This document shows positions 1-6,706 of a DNA stretch of 64,000 nucleotides, in pieces. Positions within the stretch are counted from its first letter, which is position 1. Each line of letters begins with the position of its first letter. Source of the DNA: Candidatus Uhrbacteria bacterium (lineage in GTDB: Bacteria > Patescibacteria > ABY1 > SG8-24 > GWF2-40-263); the NCBI GenBank assembly GCA_016205975.1, contig JACQSK010000021.1, forward strand, positions 133,572 through 197,571, in the 5' to 3' direction. A program made the position numbers and the translations under genes. Below the pieces are notes generated by a model. The model did no database searches. It was not told the origin of the DNA and saw nothing but the letters and a program-made list of their open reading frames with translations.

Positions 1-1132
1 TCATCTGGCCCTTCCCGTTCTCGGTCCAACACGTGATGATGTACCCCTCCCACGCTTGCGTGTGCGGGCGGTTCGCCTGTCCCGAGGACGTGAGGGCTTC
101 AGGTTCTGACCATAGAGGTTGCCAGTCCGAATCGAACAACTGACGCATGATGTCGCCAGCGTCATTCTTCTCGTCCTCCGGCCGCACCTCGAACTGCCGA
201 TACGTCACGAGGAAACAGTTCCCGATTTGGACCACCGTTGGCATGGCCAGGTTGCAGTCACTTTTTTCGATGAGTACCTCGGCAGACCTGATCCCCGCAG
301 ACGTCATGGAATCGTCGACCACGACACGTGCGATGGTGCTCTCTTGGGATGGCACCATGCTCGTCGGGGCAAGGATACAAATCTCCGAGTACCTCGACTG
401 GAGAAACGCAGATGCTCCGTTCTTGTGCCTCGAATCCCTGACATACGTAGAGTCAGTGACGTCTCCCCACTCATACAACGCTCCGCGGAGCGTGACATGG
501 ATCAGCCGGGTCCCGCTGTGCGTTCCAGGGGCCAGCACCCCAACGATCACTCCACCATAGAAGGGGTCGTTCAACGCATGAACCAAGAAGTGGTCGTTGG
601 TCCCCGTGACCCGCTCGAAGAAATCGGCGCCTGAGTAGGACAACTCCATGGCGTCCTCCATGCCCGGGATCACATCGATTTCGTCCTCGACCGTGAACGT
701 CTCGCTCGCCTCGTCGAAGGTGACCTGGAGAACGGAGAGGGATTCGTTGCCTTCGCCATCGTCGGGCCCATAGGAGTACGATAGCCAGTGATACTGCGTC
801 AATGGTGAGACGATGTGCCAATGGTCTACGACTCGACCGGACGTCGAGAGCGAATGCCACGAGATACTCGTCATCTCACTGGAATCGATTGGATCAACGA
901 CCGCCAACTTCAGCGTTCCACCCTGGCTGGTCGACAGGATGACTCGCGCGCCGCTGCCGTACCCGCGCGCAAACAACCACTCCGCGGTCCCGTCGATGTC
1001 GGCGTGTTGGACTACCTTGTATAGGTGCGGCTCCCAGAGATGGTTCGTTGCCTCTCTCACCCCCTCCATCAACTCCTCCCACCACGCCTCCACGTAGGCA
1101 GTCAACCACGTCGATATATTATTGAACCACAT
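1..1132 (-). CDS. Hypothetical beta-rich protein, 3' end cut by window edge
   Basis: An open frame runs on the minus strand from an ATG at 1132 off the left edge, giving about 377 visible residues. It begins MWFNNISTWLTAYVEAW. Short segments of hydrophobic beta-strand character alternate with Asp/Gly/Thr turns, as in a beta-propeller or phage structural protein, but I recognise no family. There is no signal peptide. A weak GGAG lies one base upstream of the ATG. It follows two other small genes on the same strand (1288-1704 and 1766-2107) and may share their transcript. The codon use looks coding and no stop occurs in this frame, whereas the overlapping plus-strand ORFs look like shadows. Confidence 0.6.
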   Translation of the reverse strand, partial: MWFNNISTWLTAYVEAWWEELMEGVREATNHLWEPHLYKVVQHADIDGTAEWLFARGYGSGARVILSTSQGGTLKLAVVDPIDSSEMTSISWHSLSTSGRVVDHWHIVSPLTQYHWLSYSYGPDDGEGNESLSVLQVTFDEASETFTVEDEIDVIPGMEDAMELSYSGADFFERVTGTNDHFLVHALNDPFYGGVIVGVLAPGTHSGTRLIHVTLRGALYEWGDVTDSTYVRDSRHKNGASAFLQSRYSEICILAPTSMVPSQESTIARVVVDDSMTSAGIRSAEVLIEKSDCNLAMPTVVQIGNCFLVTYRQFEVRPEDEKNDAGDIMRQLFDSDWQPLWSEPEALTSSGQANRPHTQAWEGYIITCWTENGKGQM

Positions 1133-1287
1133 GCTCCAACAAGCCCCGCAACAACAGCGTTAGACAGCGCAGTCCCGTCCGAGACAGAGATTTGACTAGG
1201 TCGCCTGCCCGCTTCTTCTCGACTGGCAGGTGGTACCGGTATCATGGTACCGACGTTGCGCGCCGGCCCCAGCCCGCTACGGCTCGA

Positions 1288-1704
1288 CTACCCGCAATCC
1301 TCCCACTCGACGACACCCGAGACGCGGGCGCACTTCAGCGATGCGGCGCTTGCCTTGAAATAGAATCCGAAACGAATGAGCTGCTTCCCGGCCGTGCTCC
1401 CGGCAAGCCCCGTCATCCCCTGCGGAAAGCTCACGCCATTGCCCGTCTTGTCGTTGCGCGTCGGATCGGCGCCGCCGCTTGGAAAGATGGTGGTCGTCGG
1501 GCTGTCCGGCACGTCCGCGGTCTCGAACGCAGGGTACACGATGCCGTTGGAGTCGGTCGTGTTGCGTACCTCGAACGTGATCCGGGCCAACTGGACATCA
1601 GGGGCGGGCCCCCAAGCCGTGCAGGGATTGAACTCTCCAGTCCCGGTCTCGAGATCGCTGAAGATGGTGGTCCAGGGAATGACGATCTTGCGAAGGCGGG
1701 CCAT
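1288..1704 (-). CDS. Hypothetical protein, 138 aa
   Basis: Starts at ATG 1704 with an AGGAG six bases upstream, which supports the start. The protein is rich in Thr, Gly and Pro with beta-strand-like stretches and two Cys pairs near the C-terminus, and has no membrane segment or signal peptide. No family is recognised. It lies between two minus-strand genes of similar character, so the three may encode parts of one structure, possibly a surface or virion-like assembly; that role is a guess from composition only. Confidence 0.5.
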   Translation of the reverse strand: MARLRKIVIPWTTIFSDLETGTGEFNPCTAWGPAPDVQLARITFEVRNTTDSNGIVYPAFETADVPDSPTTTIFPSGGADPTRNDKTGNGVSFPQGMTGLAGSTAGKQLIRFGFYFKASAASLKCARVSGVVEWEDCG

Positions 1705-1713
1705 GTGTAACTC

Positions 1714-2781
1714 CTAGTCCGTTGGTTGAGTAGGTACGCTGTCGGGCCGAACCCGACCCAGGTTGTCAGCGCAGTGGTCCATCCATTCCATCCTTGTACC
1801 GGATGCCCATGCGCACGAAGCGCTTTTCGCTGGTGAACTCCGAGAAACGCTGCGGGTCGATTTCCGTCGGCTTCTTCCAGGGTCCACCCACACCCGTGCG
1901 GCTGAGCAGGATGCCGACGTGGACCTCCAGGCGGTCATCGGTGTCCAGGTCGGGTCGCATCGGGACCAGGAAGTGCATCCGCGGCGCGCGCGGCAGCTCC
2001 ACCGAGGAGCGTGACAGCCACTCCGCAAGCGGCACGAACCTCGTGGCTGGCGGCGCGGCGTGGGCGGGCGATCGATGCTCGCCATTGCCGGACAGTCGCT
2101 TGGCCATGGAATCCTCCCGCGAGGCGGCCCGGAACTCGGGGCGCCTGAGCGACCCTTGCACTGTGCGCGAGCGACTCCCGGCGGGTCAATGGCCGCCGCG
2201 AAAAAACCTGCCGCAACGGCGGGAGGTCCCCGCTGGTACCCCGATGGGCACGCGATCGTAGACGAGTAAAAAAGTTTTCGCGACGGGTGATCCGGGCGCG
2301 CTCGGGCCGTGCTGGCTGCCGTCCAATTCACGATCGAAATCGCCGGGTGCGGGTCGGGACGGTCGTGCCGGCGCCACATCCCCGGCGCAGCGAGCAGGAG
2401 CTTTCCGAGCATCTTGCACTGCACGAGCCGCACGGTCACGCTCGGGAAGTCCGACGGGTAGAGCGGCACCTGGTCCTTGTTCGTGAACTCGACCTTCACC
2501 GAGTCCTCGACCCGGGTGGTCCCCGTCCCGGACTTCAAGTGCGTCTCGATCTCGAGGCTCCGCCTGCCCGGGGCTAGCCTCGCGCGCGCGCGCGAAGAGA
2601 GAAGTGTGTCAACGGTATTGGCGAACAGTCTCCCGTCGATGCCGCCTCCTGGGGCGCGGTCGACGCTTCCCATGACGACAGCGAACACCGTCGGCTCGGC
2701 GGCGAGGATCTCGGGCTTGTCGTTGCGCCCCCGCGTCGGTGTCGTGCAGTGCGCCACCTCCGGGCCGGCGTCGAGCCGCAC
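1714..2781 (-). CDS. Uncertain ORF overlapping the 113-aa gene
   Basis: Only the first 150 residues look protein-like, including VEDSVKVEFTNKDQVPLY around residues 93-108. The distal part overlaps the better-supported 113-aa gene in another frame and turns into Arg/Pro/Ser-rich translation typical of a GC shadow. The true gene probably ends near 2.3 kb, possibly after a frameshift. No function can be given. Confidence 0.22.
   Translation of the reverse strand: MRLDAGPEVAHCTTPTRGRNDKPEILAAEPTVFAVVMGSVDRAPGGGIDGRLFANTVDTLLSSRARARLAPGRRSLEIETHLKSGTGTTRVEDSVKVEFTNKDQVPLYPSDFPSVTVRLVQCKMLGKLLLAAPGMWRRHDRPDPHPAISIVNWTAASTARARPDHPSRKLFYSSTIACPSGYQRGPPAVAAGFFAAAIDPPGVARAQCKGRSGAPSSGPPRGRIPWPSDCPAMASIDRPPTPRRQPRGSCRLRSGCHAPRWSCRARRGCTSWSRCDPTWTPMTAWRSTSASCSAARVWVDPGRSRRKSTRSVSRSSPAKSASCAWASGTRMEWMDHCADNLGRVRPDSVPTQPTD
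1766..2107 (-). CDS. Hypothetical protein, 113 aa
   Basis: Starts at ATG 2107 with GGAGG six bases upstream. The N-terminal 35 residues look disordered; the rest has alternating charged and hydrophobic residues suggestive of a small beta-rich domain (DDRLEVHVGILLS is typical). It is 62 bases upstream of the 138-aa gene on the same strand. No recognisable family, signal peptide or membrane segment. Confidence 0.45.
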   Translation of the reverse strand: MAKRLSGNGEHRSPAHAAPPATRFVPLAEWLSRSSVELPRAPRMHFLVPMRPDLDTDDRLEVHVGILLSRTGVGGPWKKPTEIDPQRFSEFTSEKRFVRMGIRYKDGMDGPLR

Positions 2782-2972
2782 GGCTCATCCACGCCCAGCG
2801 CGGACGAGTGCACGCCGGGAATCGCGTCCGGCGAGCAGCCGCGAAAGCCGTGCGCGCCCGGGAGCCGCTCGCATCGGCAAAATAAAGTTCGTGGGCCGCG
2901 AGACATTTGTCCTTCTGCGCACCCTTCCTCAGTGAGCGACCTGGCATTTCGCGCGGCGCTCCGGAGCCCACG

Positions 2973-3737
2973 ATGGCCGAGAGCCCCACCGAGACCATGC
3001 TGCATCCCCCAGGACGTCACGCCAGCCTGCCGCCCGTGACCGCCACGCTCCCCGGCGAACGCAACCTTGCGCCCGAGCGCCTCGACCACCTCGCGAAGCG
3101 GATCCGTGAGCTGTGCGCCGGGGCGGGTCTCTCGAACGCCCGCCCGCTTGGGGAGTTCCTCGTCGAGGAGCTCTTCGACGGGGACGAGGAGGCGTTCTAC
3201 GCCAACCCGTCCGGCCACGCCGCGTTCCGAGAACTCGCCAAGCGTCCCGACGTCCCGGTCTCGGGCCCGCACCTCGCCGCGTCCGTCGCGGTGCTCCGGC
3301 AGCTGCGCGAACTCCCGGCGGATCTTGCCGAGGCACTCTCCTTCGAACACCACCGCGTGCTCCTCACCGTCCGCGACCTCGAGAAGAAGATCGCACTGGC
3401 CCGCATCGCGTGCGAGGAAGGGCTCAAGTGTCGGGCGTTCCGGCTGCGCGTGCGCGACGCGCGCGAGCCGCGCCGGGGCATGGTGCCTGGGCGCCCGCCG
3501 ACCCCCGCCCTCCTGCGCATCGTCCACGACATCGAGACGCTCGCGTCGAAGTACGCAGAGCTAGCCCGGGGGGAAGAGGCGGCCGCCAAGGCGCTCGGCG
3601 CGGAGGGCGTGAAGGTGCTCGCCCGGCGTGTCGACAAGGTGATCACGACGCTCGACGACGCGAACGACGACCTGGGCGGCCATGTGGGCCTCGAACCGGG
3701 CTTCGCCGGCCGCGACGAGATCCGCACGGAGTTGTGA
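2973..3737 (+). CDS. ParB/KorB-HTH-like DNA-binding protein, 254 aa
   Basis: Starts at ATG 2973 behind GGAG. The central part (roughly residues 80-150) follows the layout of the ParB/KorB helix-turn-helix region: a recognition-helix segment, then an LPxxLAE-like turn, a His near 'FEHHRVLL', and a 'D.EKKIALAR' helix. The N-terminal ParB CTP/nuclease box is not seen, so this is a ParB-HTH-like protein rather than a full ParB. A clear paralogue lies at 54688-55497 (both have a 'FL/VLxxxFDGD' helix, 'FRELA' and the same HTH order). A perfect palindrome overlaps its stop codon and four more follow within 770 bp, so it is a good candidate reader of those sites. Family placement is inference from pattern, not alignment. 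Confidence 0.55.
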   Translation: MAESPTETMLHPPGRHASLPPVTATLPGERNLAPERLDHLAKRIRELCAGAGLSNARPLGEFLVEELFDGDEEAFYANPSGHAAFRELAKRPDVPVSGPHLAASVAVLRQLRELPADLAEALSFEHHRVLLTVRDLEKKIALARIACEEGLKCRAFRLRVRDAREPRRGMVPGRPPTPALLRIVHDIETLASKYAELARGEEAAAKALGAEGVKVLARRVDKVITTLDDANDDLGGHVGLEPGFAGRDEIRTEL

Positions 3738-3747
3738 CAGTCACAAC
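3731..3747. repeat. Palindrome GTTGTGACAGTCACAAC
   Basis: A 17-bp palindrome with a one-base centre (19 bp with the flanking A/T). It overlaps the stop codon of the ParB-HTH-like gene. It is a longer-spaced member of the GTT...AAC family. Confidence 0.8.
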
Positions 3748-3778
3748 TGTCCGGAAAACGGCAAGGCCGCCTTTCCAT

Positions 3779-3904
3779 GCCCGTCAAGTCCACCCCACGA
3801 GTCCCCGGCACCCCGGCAGAGTCGACCGCGCCACCACGGTGCGGTATCGAGCTGGTCGACGTGCGCGAGGCCGAGGCCGGCGAAGCGTCGGCGGCGACAC
3901 CGTG
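3779..3904 (+). pseudogene. PilZ C-terminal remnant
   Basis: A 41-codon ORF whose middle reads PPRCGIELVDVREAE, nearly identical to the end of the PilZ protein encoded at 4599-5330 (PPRCGIELVHVREAE). Only this tail is present, so it is a fragment left by duplication or recombination. It may still be translated from ATG 3779, but no PilZ binding motif remains. Confidence 0.55.
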
Positions 3905-3907
3905 ACC

Positions 3908-3923
3908 GTTATCACGTGATAAC
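3908..3923. repeat. Palindrome GTTATCACGTGATAAC
   Basis: Perfect 16-bp palindrome of the GTT-N5-N5'-AAC family, four bases after the stop of the PilZ remnant. Confidence 0.85.
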
Positions 3924-3988
3924 ACCCGGCCTCGCGAGGGCCGGCGAGGGCACCGACGACCGCTGCGCGCGTGGTCGACCGGCAGCTA

Positions 3989-4004
3989 GTTGACGCGCGT
4001 CAAC
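3989..4004. repeat. Palindrome GTTGACGCGCGTCAAC
   Basis: Perfect 16-bp palindrome of the same family. It abuts the ATG at 4005, so a bound protein would sit directly on the start of that ORF. Its left flank plus half-site GCTAGTTGACGCGC recurs at about 6683. Confidence 0.85.
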
Positions 4005-4178
4005 ATGACACGTCAAGACTTCGCCCTGGCGAGCCGGGGCCTGCGCGCGGATTTCGTAAGCGAGATGACCTCGGTCGCTCGGAAGGACATCAACCGTCTC
4101 GACGAGGCACTCGATGACGCCCGCAGCCACGCCGGCGTCGCTCTCGTCGACGGTGACAACGCGGCCGACGAGGCATGA
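4005..4178 (+). CDS. Small helical protein, 57 aa
   Basis: The ATG at 4005 directly follows a palindrome; there is no Shine-Dalgarno, so translation may be leaderless or start at TTG 3990. The product is strongly helical and acidic toward the C-terminus (KDINRLDEALDDARSHAG). No family recognised. It ends in a TGA that overlaps ATG 4175 as ATGA. The same frame reopens after this TGA and stays open to 4463. Confidence 0.4.
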   Translation: MTRQDFALASRGLRADFVSEMTSVARKDINRLDEALDDARSHAGVALVDGDNAADEA

Positions 4179-4463
4179 ACGTTACGGCGGCGGAACGTTT
4201 CCCCGGGGAAACGTTCGCCGCCTGCACCCTCGGCCGATCGGCCCCCGGCCGACACGCCGCTCGCCCGGCTGGTCGCCGACTTCGAGAAGATCACCGAGCG
4301 CTTCGCCTGCCTCGCGAAGGACGCGGATGGCGCAACCGCGCTCGGGCGGGACGAGGTCCAGGGGCTCATCGGTCGCGTCTACCCGTACGCGGCCAAGGTC
4401 GAGGAAGCGATCGACGACATCGGGCTGCACGTCGGGATCGATGACGTCCGCGGGGAGAGCTAG
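4179..4463 (+). pseudogene. Open frame lacking a normal start codon
   Basis: Directly downstream of the TGA at 4176-4178 and in the same frame, the sequence stays open to a TAG at 4461-4463. The last 65 codons look coding (ADFEKITERFACLAKDA, then VEEAIDDIGLHVGIDDV). There is no ATG, GTG or TTG in this frame; the only near-cognate is CTG 4269. Either translation enters from the coupled ATG 4175 by frameshift, or TGA is read through, or the gene was broken when the 24-bp palindrome at 4193 arrived. All three are inference. Confidence 0.35.
4193..4216. repeat. 24-bp perfect palindrome with GTTTCCCCGGGGAAAC core
   Basis: Perfectly self-complementary over 24 bp; the core at 4197-4212 is a GTT-N5-N5'-AAC site. 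It sits between the start-coupled ATG 4175 and the open frame that lacks a start. Confidence 0.85.
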
Positions 4464-4496
4464 CCGTCTTGTTTAGCCGGCTAAACAAGACGGCTA
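4461..4496. repeat. 36-bp perfect palindrome with GTTTAGCCGGCTAAAC core
   Basis: Both arms are 18 bp with no mismatch and no loop; the left end is the TAG stop of the preceding frame. The core (4471-4486) matches the family and looks like the KorB operator (TTTAGC half-sites) with two extra central bases. It could also work as a two-way terminator, but there is no U-run. Confidence 0.9.
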
Positions 4497-4598
4497 CCGT
4501 CACGCGAGGCGTGACCGCGTCGTGCATGCGCGGTCCCTCGCGTCCTGCCCGGTCCAGTTGACACGCCCGCGACCACCCCGCCTCCAGGATCACCCGCC

Positions 4599-5330
4599 AT
4601 GGCCGACCCCGTGAAGATGAGCGCACCGTCGTCCCTGCCCCATCACGCCGTCCCGCCGCGGGTCGTGCCGCTCCCCGCCGAGGAGGCAGAGCGGGTGGTC
4701 GTCCGCGCGGCGTATGCGGGGGCCCACGTTCTCGTGCGCCTGCCGGGGTCCGACGCGCGGGTGAGCGCCTGCGTGGTGCATGGCGGAGCCCACCATGGCG
4801 AGCTGGCGCTCGGGGGATGGGCCATCCCGGTGCGGGTGCCGGCCGGGGCGACCGTGGCCGCCGAGTTCGTCCTGGGCGCGAGTGCCTACCGGGTCGAGGG
4901 GCGGGTCATCCGCTGCGAGGCGGAGATCGTCGCCCTCGACTGGCCGGTGCGCGTGTTGAAGGTCCAGCGCCGCCGCTACTTCCGGGTCCCGGCGCCCCCC
5001 GGCGTGGAGGTCGTGTTCCGCGTCCAGGATCGACCGCGGGTCCGGCCGCTCTTGGACCTGAGCGCGTCGGGGATCGGCCTCCAGCTCGACCTCGCGGAGG
5101 ACGGCGACGTGCGCGAGGACACGCCGGTCGAGGCGATCCAGGTCCCGTTGGGGTCCGCCGGGTGGTTCGTGGGCCAGGGCGTCACCCGGCGCGTGGTGGT
5201 CCCGCCCGCCGGCTCCACGTCTCCGCCGCGCTGCGGCATCGAGCTGGTCCACGTGCGCGAGGCGGAGCGCGATCGGCTCGTCGCGTGGGTCCTGGCGCGG
5301 GAGAGGGAGCTGCTCGCGGGAGCGCCCTGA
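4599..5330 (+). CDS. PilZ-domain c-di-GMP receptor, YcgR-like
   Basis: 243 aa. The N-terminal 110 residues resemble the YcgR-type beta domain. The PilZ domain carries QRRRYFR (RxxxR) and DLSASGIG (DxSxxG), the two c-di-GMP binding motifs. A paralogue is at 9745-10413. With the diguanylate cyclase (8507) and EAL protein (6707) nearby, it likely reads local c-di-GMP and controls motility or surface behaviour in the cytoplasm. Its last 35 residues have a broken copy at 3779-3904. Confidence 0.8.
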   Translation: MADPVKMSAPSSLPHHAVPPRVVPLPAEEAERVVVRAAYAGAHVLVRLPGSDARVSACVVHGGAHHGELALGGWAIPVRVPAGATVAAEFVLGASAYRVEGRVIRCEAEIVALDWPVRVLKVQRRRYFRVPAPPGVEVVFRVQDRPRVRPLLDLSASGIGLQLDLAEDGDVREDTPVEAIQVPLGSAGWFVGQGVTRRVVVPPAGSTSPPRCGIELVHVREAERDRLVAWVLARERELLAGAP

Positions 5331-5370
5331 GCGGCGTTCCCACGTGGCCTCCGATAGACTGCGCGGCCCG

Positions 5371-5721
5371 ATGTCCTCCCCCCGTGCGTTGCTGTTCATC
5401 GACCTCCGGCTGCCAGCGGCGTTCGTCCTGGACGAGCCGGCGTTCCTCCGGGTGAACGACGGGGTGCTCGTCGTGGACGGAATCTCGGCGGTCGAGGCGC
5501 GCCGAGTCGCGGCGCAGCTCGTCTACGACGGGGCGCGCGCCCACGTGGCGCTACCCGCGCCGGGGACCACGCCCGACACCCCCGGTCACCCGCACCCGGC
5601 CGGGACGCTCGTGCACGTCCCGGGAGACGGAGCGGGTTGGGGCGCGGAGCTGCCACGACTCGTGGCGGCGAGGGTCGGCTCCCGCGCCGCGGCCGGGAAA
5701 CCGCGCGGCGTCCCGGGGTAG
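5371..5721 (+). CDS. Hypothetical protein, 116 aa
   Basis: ATG 5371 follows the PilZ gene by 40 bases on the same strand. The first 60 residues look folded (ALLFIDLRLPAAFVLD, then VEARRVAAQLVYDGA); the tail is Pro/Gly/Arg-rich. No family recognised. Possibly co-transcribed with the PilZ gene. Confidence 0.4.
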   Translation: MSSPRALLFIDLRLPAAFVLDEPAFLRVNDGVLVVDGISAVEARRVAAQLVYDGARAHVALPAPGTTPDTPGHPHPAGTLVHVPGDGAGWGAELPRLVAARVGSRAAAGKPRGVPG

Positions 5722-5770
5722 CGTCGAGATCCCGGGACGTTCCGCTGGCCCGTCCGCTACCGAGCGGTAC

Positions 5771-6508
5771 CTACAGCTCCTGGGCCACGAGCGTCACGGC
5801 GATCAACTCGCCCTCCACACCCCTGGTCCTGAGCCGGTTCGCCGCCGCGTGGGACGCGCCAGCGATGTCGGCGGCGACGAGCCCGTAGGCGCGAACTCCC
5901 GTCGGCGTCTCGACCTGCACGATGTACACGAGCTGACCGCTCGCGGTGCCCGGGGATGCGCTCGGCGAAGGGGAAGGCGCGGGCGTCGCGGCAACAACCG
6001 GCGCTGGCGGCGCTGCGAGGGCGTCGCGGTCCGCCGTAGCCAGCTCGATGCCCCGGCGGGCTCGGTAGGTCCGGACGTTCTCGGGCGTCACGCCAGCGAG
6101 CTTGGCGATCTCGTCGTCCGGCGCCTTGCCGAGCATGGCCGCGTACGGGTCGAGCTTCGACCGGCGGCCGTAAAACGGCCGCACACGGCCTGTACCTGCC
6201 GCGGAAGCCGCCGCCCTCGCCGCCGGCGCTCTGGTGCGCGAGGCCGACGCGGATGCGATCGATGCCGGGGCGGCGGGTCGCACGATGCGCCGCCGCGGTG
6301 CGCGTGTCGCGGGCTCCGCCGCCGCTGGCGCTTGTCGTCCCGGTCCGGCCCCGAACTTGTAGCCCTCGTAGGCGGGGATCCCGAGCTGCTTGCGGTAGTT
6401 CACGATCGACGACCGGGACACGCCCGCCTCCCTCGCAACGAGGTGGTCCGGCTCCTTTCCAAGCCGGTCGTGGAAGGCAGCGAGCTTCGTGGCGCTCGGG
6501 CTGGGCAT
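5771..6508 (-). CDS. Tandem HTH protein with C-terminal domain, 245 aa
   Basis: ATG 6508 is preferred to the upstream TTG. Two copies of an approximately 35-residue helix-turn-helix unit are visible: 'LGKEPDHLVAREAGVSR' near residue 17 and 'LGKAPDDEIAKLAGVTP' near residue 120, each followed by a YRxxxGI-type recognition end. An Ala/Pro/Arg-rich linker separates them. A C-terminal beta-alpha domain (VYIVQVETPTGVRAYGLVA) follows. It is probably a DNA-binding or silencing-type protein; target unknown. It is the next gene after the EAL gene on the same strand but separated by a terminator. Confidence 0.55.
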   Translation of the reverse strand: MPSPSATKLAAFHDRLGKEPDHLVAREAGVSRSSIVNYRKQLGIPAYEGYKFGAGPGRQAPAAAEPATRAPRRRIVRPAAPASIASASASRTRAPAARAAASAAGTGRVRPFYGRRSKLDPYAAMLGKAPDDEIAKLAGVTPENVRTYRARRGIELATADRDALAAPPAPVVAATPAPSPSPSASPGTASGQLVYIVQVETPTGVRAYGLVAADIAGASHAAANRLRTRGVEGELIAVTLVAQEL

Positions 6509-6656
6509 GATCGAGGCTCCGGGGATGAGCTCGGTCGTATGCCACCGGGTTTCGCATGACAACGGGTCCGGTCCCCCGGATCGCGGCGACAGCGGCCCTG
6601 CGTGCCGGGAGGGCCCCGGGAGTGTGCGACCGGGAGCGACGCGGCCAACGAAAACA

Positions 6657-6681
6657 ACAGGACCCTCCGGCCCTGTCTTTT
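6657..6681 (-). terminator. Intrinsic terminator after the EAL gene
   Basis: ACAGGGCC/GGTCCTGT stem (one G-U) with a GGAG loop and a T-rich stretch on both sides; on the minus strand it follows the REC-GGDEF-EAL gene that ends at 6707. It may act in both directions. Confidence 0.6.
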
Positions 6682-6706
6682 GCTAGTTGACGCGCCTGGG
6701 CGTCTT

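Noticed and set aside
3731..4496. Integron attC sites
   Set aside because: GTT/AAC ends recall core sites, but the order is GTT...AAC within 16 bp rather than RYYYAAC...GTTRRRY over 60 bp or more, and no IntI is present.
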